A stretch of DNA of 64,000 nucleotides from positions 2,728,001 to 2,792,000 of the forward strand of contig NZ_CP042301.2 in the NCBI RefSeq assembly GCF_007922615.2. The letters run 5' to 3'. A program made the translations under genes and the position numbers. Source of the stretch: Nitratireductor mangrovi. Its GTDB lineage: Bacteria > Pseudomonadota > Alphaproteobacteria > Rhizobiales > Rhizobiaceae. The notes beneath the pieces are model-generated. The model saw only the letters and a program-made list of their open reading frames with translations, made no database searches and was not told the DNA's origin. Of the stretch, positions 35,963-45,386 are shown one piece after another. Numbering within the stretch: position 1 is the stretch's first letter; each line of letters begins with the position of its first letter.

Positions 35963-36962
35963 GGCGGAGCCTGGGATTGAGCAGCGTGTACAGCATGTCG
36001 ACGACAAGGTTCACCAGCACGAAGATCAGCGCGAAGACGAGCACGATGCCCTGGATCAGCGGCAGGTCCCGGTTGATGACGGCGTCGATCGCCATGTTGC
36101 CGAGGCCCTCATAGGAAAAGAGCCGCTCGACGATGACAGTGCCACCAATCAGGAAGGTGAATTGGACACCGATGAGCGCCAGCGTGGGCAGGGCCGCGTT
36201 CTTCAGCGCTTCGCGGAGGATCACCTGTGTTTCGGAAAAGCCCTTCACGCGGGCAAGCACCACATAGTCGACCGCCATCAGTTCCTTGAGCGACTGCTTG
36301 AGCAGTTGCGAAATGATTGCTGCCAGCGGCAGTGATAGCGCCAGCGCCGGCATGAACATGTGACTGACAAGGTCCCGTATCAGGTCAAAGCGCAGCCTGA
36401 CGATGCTTTCCAGCAGATAGAACTGCGTCACGAACGGAAGATCGAGGCGGGGCGATATGCGCCCGGAAATCTCGAAGACCGGCCAAAGGACGCCGAAGAG
36501 CAGAATGAGGACAAGGCCCCACAGGAAATCGGGGATCGACAGTGCGACGCCGTTGGCCACGTCGATGCCAACCTCGACGGCCGTCCCGCGCTCACGCGTG
36601 CCGAGGATGGCGAGTGGCCCGCCTATCGCCAGCGCGATCAGAAGGGCAACCACGGACAGTTCCAGCGTGGCCGGCAGCCGACCCAGCACCAGTCCGAGCA
36701 CGTCCTGCCGGAGAGAGATGGAGGTGCCGAAATCGCCCTGCACGACGCCGGATATCCATATGAAGAACTGTTCGATGAGCGACTTGTCGAGACCGTAAAG
36801 CGCACGCAGTCGCTCGATATCCTCCTGCGTCGCGCCGGGCGGCAGCATCATTGCGATCGGATCGCCCGGCGCAATGCGGATGACGACGAAGACCACAATC
36901 GCGACACCGAACAGCGTGACGGCCATGGTCAGGAGGCGGATGAGAATTCGCTGCAGGATCAT
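35955..36962 (-). CDS. Peptide-type ABC transporter permease (DppB-like)
   Basis: A 335-residue permease: helix 1 near residues 8-30, APGDPIAMMLPPGA, and the GDFGTSISLRQDVLGLVLGRLPATLEL block of DppB proteins. A coupling loop DYVVLARVKGFSETQVILREALKNAALP and terminal DLLYTLLNPRLR-like DMLYTLLNPRLRHG follow. An alternative start four codons upstream (36974) is possible. It forms the channel with the DppC-like subunit. Confidence 0.92.
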   Translation of the reverse strand: MILQRILIRLLTMAVTLFGVAIVVFVVIRIAPGDPIAMMLPPGATQEDIERLRALYGLDKSLIEQFFIWISGVVQGDFGTSISLRQDVLGLVLGRLPATLELSVVALLIALAIGGPLAILGTRERGTAVEVGIDVANGVALSIPDFLWGLVLILLFGVLWPVFEISGRISPRLDLPFVTQFYLLESIVRLRFDLIRDLVSHMFMPALALSLPLAAIISQLLKQSLKELMAVDYVVLARVKGFSETQVILREALKNAALPTLALIGVQFTFLIGGTVIVERLFSYEGLGNMAIDAVINRDLPLIQGIVLVFALIFVLVNLVVDMLYTLLNPRLRHG

Positions 36963-36990
36963 GCTTGCCCGCACGTGGCGCAGAATAAAC

Positions 36991-37020
36991 GCGCGCCGCC
37001 TTGTCGAAAAAGCGGCGCGC
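36991..37020 (-). terminator. Hairpin between the binding-protein gene and the permeases
   Basis: GCGCGCCGC (36991-36999) and GCGGCGCGC (37012-37020) form a perfect 9-bp GC stem with a 12-nt loop, 20 bp after the binding-protein stop and 28 bp before the permease start. On the minus strand it is followed by GTTTATT. Such hairpins often protect or partly terminate binding-protein mRNA so that it exceeds permease mRNA. Confidence 0.65.
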
Positions 37021-37039
37021 CTTGCTTGTTAGCCCTGGA

Positions 37040-38569
37040 TCAAGCCGGAGTCATCAAGGCGGGCAACAGCGCCCCCGACTTGTGCGGAACGACGTTCACG
37101 CTGTCCGAGTGCACGATTGGCTGGGCATATTGCAGCAATGGCAGCACATAGGCGTTGTCGGCGATCAGCTTCGACACCGCCTTCCAGCCCGCAATGCGCT
37201 TGTCTTCGTCCGCCTCGCCCCACAATGGGCCGATCGCGTCGATCACATCCTGGCCGTCCCAGACCGAATGCGGGCTCGGACCGAACATGGCGAAACCCGT
37301 CGACGTCGTCGGGTCGCCGATGGAGTTGCCCCAATTGTAGAAGGCGGCCGGTGCCAGCGTATCGGCGGCGCGGAGTTCATAGTGCTTGGCAATCTCGTAG
37401 ACCTCGATGCTGGCCTCGATCCCGACCTTGCGCCACATGCCGACGATGGCCTGGACCATCTCGTAGTCCTTGGGCTTGAAACCACGCGTCGTCTGGATGG
37501 TGAACTTGACCGGATTGTCGGGCGAATAGCCCGAGGCAGCGAGCAGTTCCTTGGCCTTGTCCGGGTTGTGTTCAACCGTGATCGAGGGATCGAATGCGGC
37601 ATATTCCGGCGTCTCGAGCGTATCGATCGGCAGGCCGTATCCCCGCAGCAGGCGGTCGACCAGTAGCTTCTTGTCGACCGCCAGCACAGCTGCCTTGCGG
37701 ACATTGGCGTCGAGCATCACATCGATGTCGTTGAAGAAGATCATTCCGATGTCGGAAACGGTTTCGCAGGCGCCGGAAAGCCCTTCCTTGGACGTCAGGC
37801 GATCGTATTCCTCATAGGGAATTTCCAGCGTCACCTGCGAGGAGCCGGATTCGATCTCGGCGACGCGGCTCGCGGCGTCGGGCACGAACTTGATCGTCAC
37901 GTTCTCGAATGCCGGCTTGCCGCCCCAATAGTTCGGATTGGCCTTGAGACGAAGGAAAGCGTTTTGCTCGAAACGTTCGACCATATAGGGGCCGGTGCCG
38001 ATGGGCGCCTTCTCGAACCCCTCGGGGCCGACCTTCTCGTAATATGCCTTCGGCATGACGTAGCCGGTGAGGAACGACATCCACTTGAACAGCGTCGGAT
38101 CGAACTGGATCACGTCGCCGGTGATCTTGTTGCCGTCGACCCTGAAATTGCCGACGTTCTTCCAGACGAACTGGATCGGATTGCCGGTTTCCGCCTTGCC
38201 GGCGCGCTCCAGAGACCAGACGATGTCATCCGCCGTGAAGGGCGAACCGTCGTGCCAGGTCACGCCGTCGCGCACTGTCATCATCACCTGGCTGCGGTCG
38301 TCGTTCCAGCCCCATTCGGTGATCAGCCCCGGCGCGAAGGACAGGTCAGGCTTGTTCAGAATGAACTGGTCGAAGACAGACTGGTAGAAGCCCTGGATGG
38401 TCGGGTTCACCGCCGAGGGACCGACAGTCGGATCCCAGGACGGCAGATTGACGTTGTAGGCAATCGTGAGTTCGCTCTCCTGCGCGGAGGCGATGCGCGG
38501 CATGCCGAGTGCAGCCACACCAAGCGTGGATGCACCGTAGCCAAGCAATTTGCGTCTGTTGAGTCTCAT
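37040..38569 (-). CDS. Peptide-type ABC substrate-binding protein (Tat signal)
   Basis: A 509-residue SBP_bac_5 (DppA/OppA) periplasmic protein. MRLNRRKLLGYGASTLGV is a twin-arginine signal ending IASA. VRDGVTWHDGSPFTADDIVWSLER, APIGTGPYMVERFEQN and the pocket region GFKPKDYEMVQAIVGMW are family hallmarks. Such proteins import dipeptides, opines, nickel chelates or glycosides; the ligand cannot be told. The frame extends to 39214, but ATG 38569 gives the signal peptide. It is the second gene of an operon headed by a flavoprotein. Confidence 0.92.
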   Translation of the reverse strand: MRLNRRKLLGYGASTLGVAALGMPRIASAQESELTIAYNVNLPSWDPTVGPSAVNPTIQGFYQSVFDQFILNKPDLSFAPGLITEWGWNDDRSQVMMTVRDGVTWHDGSPFTADDIVWSLERAGKAETGNPIQFVWKNVGNFRVDGNKITGDVIQFDPTLFKWMSFLTGYVMPKAYYEKVGPEGFEKAPIGTGPYMVERFEQNAFLRLKANPNYWGGKPAFENVTIKFVPDAASRVAEIESGSSQVTLEIPYEEYDRLTSKEGLSGACETVSDIGMIFFNDIDVMLDANVRKAAVLAVDKKLLVDRLLRGYGLPIDTLETPEYAAFDPSITVEHNPDKAKELLAASGYSPDNPVKFTIQTTRGFKPKDYEMVQAIVGMWRKVGIEASIEVYEIAKHYELRAADTLAPAAFYNWGNSIGDPTTSTGFAMFGPSPHSVWDGQDVIDAIGPLWGEADEDKRIAGWKAVSKLIADNAYVLPLLQYAQPIVHSDSVNVVPHKSGALLPALMTPA

Positions 38570-38669
38570 TGCGGTTCCCCTGTGCGTTGTGATTGCCGTG
38601 TTCCTCTGGCACCGAATGGGAGGGCTTTCTTTCGCTAGACCATTTTCGATCGAACGGTGTCTGCCCTCA

Positions 38670-40244
38670 TCACCTCCCGCCGAGCTGCTGAGCCAGCAGG
38701 AAGCCTGAGCCCGCGCCGGTGCCGGCTCCGGGCCAGGTCGCCGCGCCGACAAGGTGCAAGCCCCGGATCGGCGTGTTCCAGCGCGCAAAGCCCCGCGCCG
38801 GGCGAAACATGAAATTCTGAGCGATGTGGTGGCTGCCGCAGATCTGGTCACCCCCGACCAGATTGGGATTCTCTCGTTCCAGATCGGCAGGCGAGAACAC
38901 CGAGCGACCGAGTATCTTGCGCTTGAGCCCGGGCGCATAATTCTCGATGATGCTGATGACGCGATCTGCGTAGCGCTCCTTGATCTCGTCCCAATGGGCC
39001 GCGTCGAGCTCGCCCGCGGCATCACCACCGACCTCCGCTGGCAGCATCCTGACCTGCACCCACAAAACATGTTTTCCGGCGGGTGCGCGCGACGGGTCGA
39101 CGACCGTCGGTTGCCCGACCACCAGCACCGGCTCGGCAGGCAGCAGGCCTGCCAGGGCATGCTGATAGGTGCGCGCCATGGCGTCGAGGGACGGCGACAG
39201 GTGCACGTAGGCAAAGTCTTGGAGTTCGGCCCCGGCGCGCCAGTCCGGGAGCCCGTCGAGCGCCAGATGGATCATCATCGTGCCGGGAGCGTGCCGGAAA
39301 CTCCGTGCAGCCTTGTCGAAGCGCGTATCGCCGGAACCGCCCGGCAACAATCCGCCGGCGAGCGCTGCCGGAGCCACGCCGGCGACAACCGCCCTGCTTG
39401 CCTGGTGCGTTTCGCCGGATGCTAGACGCACGCCGGTCGCCTTGCCTCCGGTCGCGGTGATCTCAACGACTTCCGCGCCGGGAACGATGGTGCCACCGGC
39501 GGCGGTCACCATTCCGGCCAGCGCCTTTACCATGGTGTCGGCGCCGCCCTTGCCCAGCATCATGCCGAAGCTCTGGTTGGCCATGGCTTCGAGATATGGA
39601 AATACAGCACCGCCCGCGATGTCTGGTGCAAAGTCCAGATGCATGCCCCATGCGGCCAGGGCCGCCTTCAGATGGGCCGACTCGAAGTTTTCGTCGAGCC
39701 ACGCGCGCGGTGACGAAAGCAGCAGCCGCACAGTGTCGAGCAGGCCGCCCGTGCCCTGCTTGCGCCACGCCTTCCATCCGACCCCGGCAAGCGCACGCAC
39801 GCTCATTGGCGAACCGAGCACCCCGACGATATGCTCGGCCCGCGCCGGAAAGTCGGCAACAAGCCGCCGCCAAACCTCTGCATCGCTGGCCGAAAAGTCA
39901 GCGATCAGCGACGCGGTCTTTTCAAGGTCGGTTCCGACCCCGAACCAGCGGTCGTCCGGAAAAGCGCTTGCGAAGCAGGCGCTCGCCGGAACGAACTCAA
40001 GTCCATGAGTTTTCAACTCATCTGCATATTTTGCATGGAACGCAGAGCCGGCGAACAGGCTCAGGTTCATAGCGCCAAGGTCGTGGCGAAAGCCAGGCAA
40101 GGTGACCTCGCGCGTCTGAACCGCACCGCCAATCGCCTCGTTTCGCTCGAAAATCGTGACTTTCCAGCCTTTCGTGGCCAAGTGCGCGGCGCACGCGAGG
40201 CTGTTGTGGCCCGATCCTATGAAGATTGCGTCGAAGGCGCCCAA
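38670..40244 (-). CDS. CrtI-like FAD-dependent oxidoreductase, copy 1
   Basis: A 524-residue flavoprotein of the phytoene-desaturase/amine-oxidase fold. The dinucleotide-binding motif is IGSGHNSLACAAHLATKGW, followed by FERNEAIGGAV; KGGADTMVKALAGMVTAAGGTIV and the FAD-contacting C terminus HLVGAATWPGAGTGAGSGF complete the fold. There is no sign of carotenoid synthesis, so it more likely dehydrogenates a small amine or ring compound. A paralogue of identical length lies at 41168. It heads the importer operon and is divergent from the cyclase-family gene. Confidence 0.88.
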   Translation of the reverse strand: MGAFDAIFIGSGHNSLACAAHLATKGWKVTIFERNEAIGGAVQTREVTLPGFRHDLGAMNLSLFAGSAFHAKYADELKTHGLEFVPASACFASAFPDDRWFGVGTDLEKTASLIADFSASDAEVWRRLVADFPARAEHIVGVLGSPMSVRALAGVGWKAWRKQGTGGLLDTVRLLLSSPRAWLDENFESAHLKAALAAWGMHLDFAPDIAGGAVFPYLEAMANQSFGMMLGKGGADTMVKALAGMVTAAGGTIVPGAEVVEITATGGKATGVRLASGETHQASRAVVAGVAPAALAGGLLPGGSGDTRFDKAARSFRHAPGTMMIHLALDGLPDWRAGAELQDFAYVHLSPSLDAMARTYQHALAGLLPAEPVLVVGQPTVVDPSRAPAGKHVLWVQVRMLPAEVGGDAAGELDAAHWDEIKERYADRVISIIENYAPGLKRKILGRSVFSPADLERENPNLVGGDQICGSHHIAQNFMFRPARGFARWNTPIRGLHLVGAATWPGAGTGAGSGFLLAQQLGGR

Positions 40245-40270
40245 GCCCGCTCCAATCCTTTAAGCTTGAA

Positions 40271-40300
40271 GGAGATAATTGCATAATCATATATTTTCGT
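40271..40300. promoter_or_regulatory. AT-rich divergent promoter core
   Basis: In the 114-bp gap between the divergent flavoprotein and cyclase-family genes there is a markedly AT-rich segment (ataattgcataatcatatat, from 40275). It is the likely site of the two promoters and of MarR-regulator binding; no clean palindrome was found. Confidence 0.35.
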
Positions 40301-40358
40301 CTAGTAGCAACGAGGTGGGTCAGGCCCGCGAATTCCTGCTGGAGAGGGAGCGTCTTTC

Positions 40359-41150
40359 ATGAACACACAGACCATTCTTGGCGATCTGGCCGGTCAGCTC
40401 CTCTCGGGGCAAGTTGAGGTCGTGGACCTTGCGGCAACGCTCGGGCCGGACACGCCACTGCTCAAACTCCCGCCTGAGCTTGCGGTCGACACGCCCAAGA
40501 TCGAGATCCACACCATTTCGGAATACGACAAGAACGGGCCGTTCTGGGCCTGGAATTGGCTGAAGCTGGGCGAACACTCTGGCACGCATTTCGACGCACC
40601 GCACCATTGGATCACCGGCAAGGATTTTGCCGACGGCTACACCGACACCATTCCGGTGAAGAACTACGTCGCGCCGGTCAACGTCATCGACTGCTCGGCA
40701 CAGTCCGCCGCCGACCCCGACTTCCTGCTAACGGCCGACGGCGTCAAGGCATGGGAAGCCGAGCACGGTGCCATCCAATCGGGCGAATGGGTGCTGATGC
40801 GCACCGACTGGGACAAGCGCAACCATTCGGAAGAGCTGTTCCTCAACGCCGACGAGAACGGGCCGCACTCGCCGGGACCCACCGTCGACTGCATCGAATA
40901 CATCCTCGAACGGGGCGCGATCGGCTGGGGAACGCAATGCATCGGTACCGATGCAGGCTCGGCCGGTGGCATGGAGCCGCCCTTCCCCGCACACAACCTG
41001 CTGCACAAGGCTAACAGATATGGCCTCGCCAGCCTGGTCAATCTGGACAAGCTGCCTGCCAAGGGCGCCATCCTGATCGCCGCGCCGTTGAAGATCGCCA
41101 GCGGCACCGGGAGCCCCGTGCGGGCTCTGGCTTTGGTGCCGAAAGGCTGA
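40359..41150 (+). CDS. Cyclase-family metal hydrolase (kynurenine-formamidase-like)
   Basis: A 263-residue protein of the PF04199 cyclase/kynurenine formamidase family. The metal-binding HSGTHFDAPHHW motif is intact, followed by VIDCSAQ, TGVLMRTDW-like VLMRTDWDK, SPGPTVDCIEYI and GTDAGSAGG. Members hydrolyse formamides, lactams or isatin-type rings; isatin hydrolase and kynurenine formamidase are the best known. The start is preceded by GGAGAGGGAG. It is the first gene of an operon ending in IorA/IorB-like genes. Confidence 0.88.
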   Translation: MNTQTILGDLAGQLLSGQVEVVDLAATLGPDTPLLKLPPELAVDTPKIEIHTISEYDKNGPFWAWNWLKLGEHSGTHFDAPHHWITGKDFADGYTDTIPVKNYVAPVNVIDCSAQSAADPDFLLTADGVKAWEAEHGAIQSGEWVLMRTDWDKRNHSEELFLNADENGPHSPGPTVDCIEYILERGAIGWGTQCIGTDAGSAGGMEPPFPAHNLLHKANRYGLASLVNLDKLPAKGAILIAAPLKIASGTGSPVRALALVPKG

Positions 41151-41167
41151 GCAGCGGCAGGGTCGCG

Positions 41168-42742
41168 ATGGACAAGCCGGACCACGTTATCGTCGGCAGC
41201 GGCATCAACGCGCTGGTCTGCGCGGCCCTCCTCGCCGGCGACGGCGCCAGCGTGCTGATACTGGAGCGCAACGACCGCATCGGTGGCTGCATCCGGACCG
41301 AACAGGTGACGGCGCCGGGCTTCGTCCATGATGTCATGGCGACGACTTTCCTTCTGTTCGTCACCTCGCCGGCCTATGCCGTGCTGGGCGAAGACCTGGC
41401 GCGACACGGACTGGAGTTCTGCAATTCGGACATTCCGACCGGCGTGTTGCGCCCGGACGGCAGCTATCTGATTCAGCGGACAGACCAGGCGGCCAATATC
41501 GCCGCTTTCAACAAGGTTATGTCCGGCGACGGCGATCAGTACGGTCGTGACGTCGGGGATGTCGCGCAGAATGCCGGTCTGCTGTTCGGCCTCCTCGGCG
41601 GCAACCTGTGGTCCAGCGCGACCATGAAGTTGCTCGCAGCGGAAGCCTGGCGGCGTGGCCCACGCGGCCTTGCCGGGTTCCTGGGCGGAGCACTCGTGCC
41701 CGCACGCGGCTGGCTGGAGACCTCGTACCAGTCGGACCTGCTTTGTGCCTTGTGGGCGCCCTGGGCCCTTCATGCGGGACTCAATCCCGAGGACGCATTT
41801 TCCGGCCAGATCGCCAAGGTCATCGCCTTTTCACTCGAAGCGGCGGGGGCGCCGATCGTCAAGGGCGGCGCCCAAAGTCTGCTCGACGCTTTCGGGAAGC
41901 TGATTGAAGAGCGAGGCGGAGCGATCCGGACGGGCGCAGATGTCGCGTCAATCAAGGTCACGAACGGCCGAGCGACCGGCGTTAGGCTGGCCTCCGGCGA
42001 CGAGATCACCGCCGCCAAGAGCGTCATCTGCTCGGTGACGCCGACGCAACTTTACGGACGGCTGCTTGAGGGAAATGCTCCCGAGCAAAATACGAATGCG
42101 GCGGCCAAATACAGATACGGCAAGGGCAATTTTCAGGTGCATTATGCCCTGAGCAAGGCGCCTGCCTGGCCCAGCGAAGAACTGGGCAAGGTTGCGCTCC
42201 TGCATCTCACCCCCGGTCTCGATGGCGTTTCCAAAGCCAGCAACGAGGCGGTCCGCGGATTGTTGCCGGAAGTTCCGACCATCTGCGTCGGCCAGCCCCA
42301 TGCGCTCGACCCGTCGCGCTGTCCGGATGGTAAAGCCATCCTCTGGCTGCAACTGCCCGAGGCGCCACGGCACATCAAGGGGGACGCGGCAGGCAAACTC
42401 GATACACCGGCCGACGGCCGGTGGACCGAAACGCTGCGCGAAGCCTTCGCGGACCGCATCGAGGCGATACTTGCCAGCCACATAAAGGGATTCAGGGAGT
42501 TGGTGATCTCGCGGCGGGCGTATTCGCCGGCCGACCTCGAGGGAATGAACATCAATCTTGTCGGCGGCGATCCCTATGGTGGATCGTGCGCATTTGACCA
42601 ATCCTTCGTCTGGCGGCCATTTGCGAGTTCGGTCAACCACCGCACGGCGGTGAAGGGCCTTTTTCATATAGGCGCGTCCACCCATCCGGGCCCGGGGCTT
42701 TCCGGAGGCTCCGGATTTCTGGCAGCGAAAGAGATCGCATGA
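41168..42742 (+). CDS. CrtI-like FAD-dependent oxidoreductase, copy 2
   Basis: A 524-residue flavoprotein paralogous to the divergent gene at 38670, with VGSGINALVCAALLAGDGASVLILERNDRIGGC and C-terminal FHIGASTHPGPGLSGGSGF. The best-conserved regions are the FAD-binding ends; the central substrate region differs. It overlaps the MarR gene by 4 bp (ATGA) and so is translationally coupled. The two copies flank the promoter like the arms of one catabolic unit. Confidence 0.88.
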   Translation: MDKPDHVIVGSGINALVCAALLAGDGASVLILERNDRIGGCIRTEQVTAPGFVHDVMATTFLLFVTSPAYAVLGEDLARHGLEFCNSDIPTGVLRPDGSYLIQRTDQAANIAAFNKVMSGDGDQYGRDVGDVAQNAGLLFGLLGGNLWSSATMKLLAAEAWRRGPRGLAGFLGGALVPARGWLETSYQSDLLCALWAPWALHAGLNPEDAFSGQIAKVIAFSLEAAGAPIVKGGAQSLLDAFGKLIEERGGAIRTGADVASIKVTNGRATGVRLASGDEITAAKSVICSVTPTQLYGRLLEGNAPEQNTNAAAKYRYGKGNFQVHYALSKAPAWPSEELGKVALLHLTPGLDGVSKASNEAVRGLLPEVPTICVGQPHALDPSRCPDGKAILWLQLPEAPRHIKGDAAGKLDTPADGRWTETLREAFADRIEAILASHIKGFRELVISRRAYSPADLEGMNINLVGGDPYGGSCAFDQSFVWRPFASSVNHRTAVKGLFHIGASTHPGPGLSGGSGFLAAKEIA

Positions 42743-43224
42743 ACGAACGTTTGACCGCCGACGTCAAACCCGACGAGCCGCGCCTGGGCGAGATCGGCTT
42801 GCAGCAGTTCGCCCCCTATCTGATGAACCGCATCATGGGGCGCTACAATGCCTCGTTACGCGCCGACCTTGCCAAACTCGGATTGACGACGCCGAAGATG
42901 CGCAGTCTGGCCGTATTGTCGGTGGTTGGCGGAATTCAGATCAGCACGCTCGCGGTCTATGCCGTGGTAGAGCAGTCGACGCTTTCGCGTGCGCTCGATG
43001 CGCTGGAAACCGATGGACTGGTGCGACGGGCCCCGGATCCGGAAGATAGTCGCGCTACTCGCGTCTGGATCACTGAGGAAGGCAGGGCGGCCTTCGAGAC
43101 CTTGTGGCCGACGATGCGCGGCAATTATGAAAGGATGTTCGCGGGCATCAGCGACGAGGAGCACGCGGCCTTTGTCGCCACGCTCCAGAAGATGCTCGCC
43201 AATATCCGCAAACATCAGTTCTGA
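42739..43224 (+). CDS. MarR-family transcriptional regulator
   Basis: A 161-residue winged-helix protein: RYNASLRADLAKLGLTTPKMRSLAVLSVVGGIQISTLAVYAVVEQSTLSRALDALETDGLVRR with wing DPEDSRATRVWITEEG. No redox cysteine is visible in the N-terminal helix, so an aromatic or acyl-CoA ligand is more likely than peroxide. It is embedded in the operon it probably controls. Confidence 0.9.
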   Translation: MNERLTADVKPDEPRLGEIGLQQFAPYLMNRIMGRYNASLRADLAKLGLTTPKMRSLAVLSVVGGIQISTLAVYAVVEQSTLSRALDALETDGLVRRAPDPEDSRATRVWITEEGRAAFETLWPTMRGNYERMFAGISDEEHAAFVATLQKMLANIRKHQF

Positions 43225-43235
43225 GGAGGGCACCA

Positions 43236-45386
43236 GTGGCGGAACGCTCCTTCGCGAAAGAGGTGCAAAAACTCAGGCTCGGCGATGGCGAGACCTTTAC
43301 CGGAGAGGGCATCCTCGCCATCACCAAGGCCCTTCTTCAATGCGGCGTCGGTTATGTCGGCGGCTATCAGGGCGCGCCGATCAGCCACCTGATGGATGTG
43401 CTGGCCGACGCGCAGGAGATCCTCGGCGACCTGGGTGTTCACTATGAGGCGAGCGCCTCCGAGGCCACCGCGACAGCCATGCTGGCCGCGTCTGTGCATT
43501 ATCCGATCCGCGGCGCGGCCACCTTCAAGTCGACCGTCGGCACGAATGTGGCTTCCGACGCCCTTGCCAACCTCGCCTCGGGCGGTGTGACCGGCGGCGC
43601 GCTGATCATCGTCGGCGAAGATTACGGCGAAGGCTCCTCGATCATGCAGGAACGCAGCCACGCCTTCGCGATGAAAAGCCAGGTCTGGCTGCTCGACCCG
43701 CGCCCCAATTTGCCATCGATCGTTGCCGGCGTGGAGCACGGCTTCGAGCTGTCGGAAGCCTCGAACACACCCGTGATGCTTCAGGTACGCATCCGCTGCT
43801 GCCACGTGCACGGCTCTTTCGTAGCGAAGGACAACAAGCGCCCCCCGATGACCGTCGCGGATGCCCTCGAAAACCCACGGCGCGACACCGGGCGCATCGT
43901 CCTGCCGCCTGCTTCCTTCCTGCACGAAAAGGAAAAGATCAACAGACGGCTGCCGGCAGCGATCGACTACATCAAGCGCCACAGGCTGAACGAGACCTTC
44001 GGCGGCGAAGGAAAGGTCGGCATCATCTGCCAGGGCGGGATGTATAACGGGGTGATCCGCGCCCTGCAGCGGCTCGGCCTCGCCGATCTCTATGGCGAGA
44101 CGGAGGTGCCGCTGCACGTGCTGAACGTCACCTATCCGCTTGTCGACGAGGAACTGGTCGCGTTCTGCGAGGGCAAGGACGCAGTGCTCGTTGTTGAAGA
44201 AGGGCAGCCCGACTATATCGAGCAGGCGCTAGGCTCGATGCTCTACAAGGCCGACGCAAGCGTCCTGCTCGAGGGCAAGGGACTGCTGCCCGAGGCCGGC
44301 GAATATACCGGGGATGCGATGCTGTCCGGCATCGGCGCCTTCATGCGCAAACATGCCGGTGCCATGCTTGCGCCCGAAATCCGTGCCCCCAACGAGCCCG
44401 CGCCGCCCGATTTCGACGACCTCGCCCGGACAGTCCCGGCGCGGCCGCCGGGTTTCTGCATCGGCTGCCCGGAGCGGCCCATCTTCGCCGCGACCAAGCT
44501 GACCGAGCAGGAACTGGGCAAGCACCACATTGCTTCGGACATCGGCTGCCACCTGTTTTCCATCATGCCGCCTTTCGAACTCGGCGCGACCACGATGGGC
44601 TACGGGCTGGGTCCCGCCTCGGCCTCGGCGTTCAATTCACCGGAAGCGAAGCGACGTTCGATCTCCTTCGTCGGTGACGGCGGCTTCTGGCACAACGGGC
44701 TGACCTCGTCGATCGGCAACGCCGTCTTCAACAAGAACGACGGCGTGATCGTGGTGGTGGACAACTACTATTCGGCCGCGACGGGCGGGCAGGACATCCT
44801 GTCGTCGCGCGCGACCAATCGAACGAAATCCACTAGGCACCCGATCACCGACGCCATCAGGGGTATGGGCGTGAACTGGGTGCGCCATATCGACCGCACC
44901 TATGATGTCGGCCGCATGCGACACGTCCTGAAGGAAGCCCTGACGACGCCCGAGAAAGGCCCGAAAGTGATCGTCGCCTCATCGGAGTGCATGCTCAACA
45001 GGCAAAGGCGCGAGGCACCACACAAGAAAAAGGCAATGGCGGACGGCAAGCGAGTCGTGCGCACCAAGTTCGGCGTCGATGAAGACGTCTGCACTGGCGA
45101 TCACGCCTGCATGCGGCTTTCCGGATGCCCCTCGCTGTCGGTCAAGCATCTGGACAACCCGCTGCGCGACGATCCCGTAGCCGCGATCGACCAGAACTGC
45201 GTCGGCTGCGGCAATTGCGGCGAAGTCGCGGATGCCGCGGTCCTGTGCCCGTCCTTCTACCAGGCCGACGTTGTCAGCAATCCCACCGGTTGGGACCGGT
45301 TCTGGTTCGGGCTGCGGCGGCGGTTCATCGGCCTGCTGCAGGCCCGGCGTGAGCGACGGCGCCTTCTTTTCGGAACCGCCGCATGA
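43236..45386 (+). CDS. Indolepyruvate ferredoxin oxidoreductase-like alpha subunit (IorA-like)
   Basis: A 716-residue TPP-dependent 2-oxoacid oxidoreductase subunit, carrying the pyrimidine-binding part (YVGGYQGAPISHLMDVLADAQ; ASASEATATAMLAAS), a central GFCIGCPERP cysteine motif, the TPP-binding FVGDGGFWHNGLTSSIGNAVFNKNDGVIVVVDNYY, and two C-terminal [4Fe-4S] motifs (VCTGDHACMRLSGCPSL; CVGCGNCGEVADAAVLCP). The family oxidatively decarboxylates aryl-2-oxoacids to acyl-CoA using ferredoxin. The GTG start at 43236 has GAGGAGGG upstream. It overlaps the IorB-like gene by 4 bp. Confidence 0.9.
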   Translation: MAERSFAKEVQKLRLGDGETFTGEGILAITKALLQCGVGYVGGYQGAPISHLMDVLADAQEILGDLGVHYEASASEATATAMLAASVHYPIRGAATFKSTVGTNVASDALANLASGGVTGGALIIVGEDYGEGSSIMQERSHAFAMKSQVWLLDPRPNLPSIVAGVEHGFELSEASNTPVMLQVRIRCCHVHGSFVAKDNKRPPMTVADALENPRRDTGRIVLPPASFLHEKEKINRRLPAAIDYIKRHRLNETFGGEGKVGIICQGGMYNGVIRALQRLGLADLYGETEVPLHVLNVTYPLVDEELVAFCEGKDAVLVVEEGQPDYIEQALGSMLYKADASVLLEGKGLLPEAGEYTGDAMLSGIGAFMRKHAGAMLAPEIRAPNEPAPPDFDDLARTVPARPPGFCIGCPERPIFAATKLTEQELGKHHIASDIGCHLFSIMPPFELGATTMGYGLGPASASAFNSPEAKRRSISFVGDGGFWHNGLTSSIGNAVFNKNDGVIVVVDNYYSAATGGQDILSSRATNRTKSTRHPITDAIRGMGVNWVRHIDRTYDVGRMRHVLKEALTTPEKGPKVIVASSECMLNRQRREAPHKKKAMADGKRVVRTKFGVDEDVCTGDHACMRLSGCPSLSVKHLDNPLRDDPVAAIDQNCVGCGNCGEVADAAVLCPSFYQADVVSNPTGWDRFWFGLRRRFIGLLQARRERRRLLFGTAA

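Noticed and set aside
38670..42742. Carotenoid desaturases (both flavoproteins look CrtI-like)
   Set aside because: No phytoene synthase or other carotenoid gene is present, and the neighbours are an importer, a hydrolase and an oxoacid oxidoreductase, so a catabolic dehydrogenase role is likelier.
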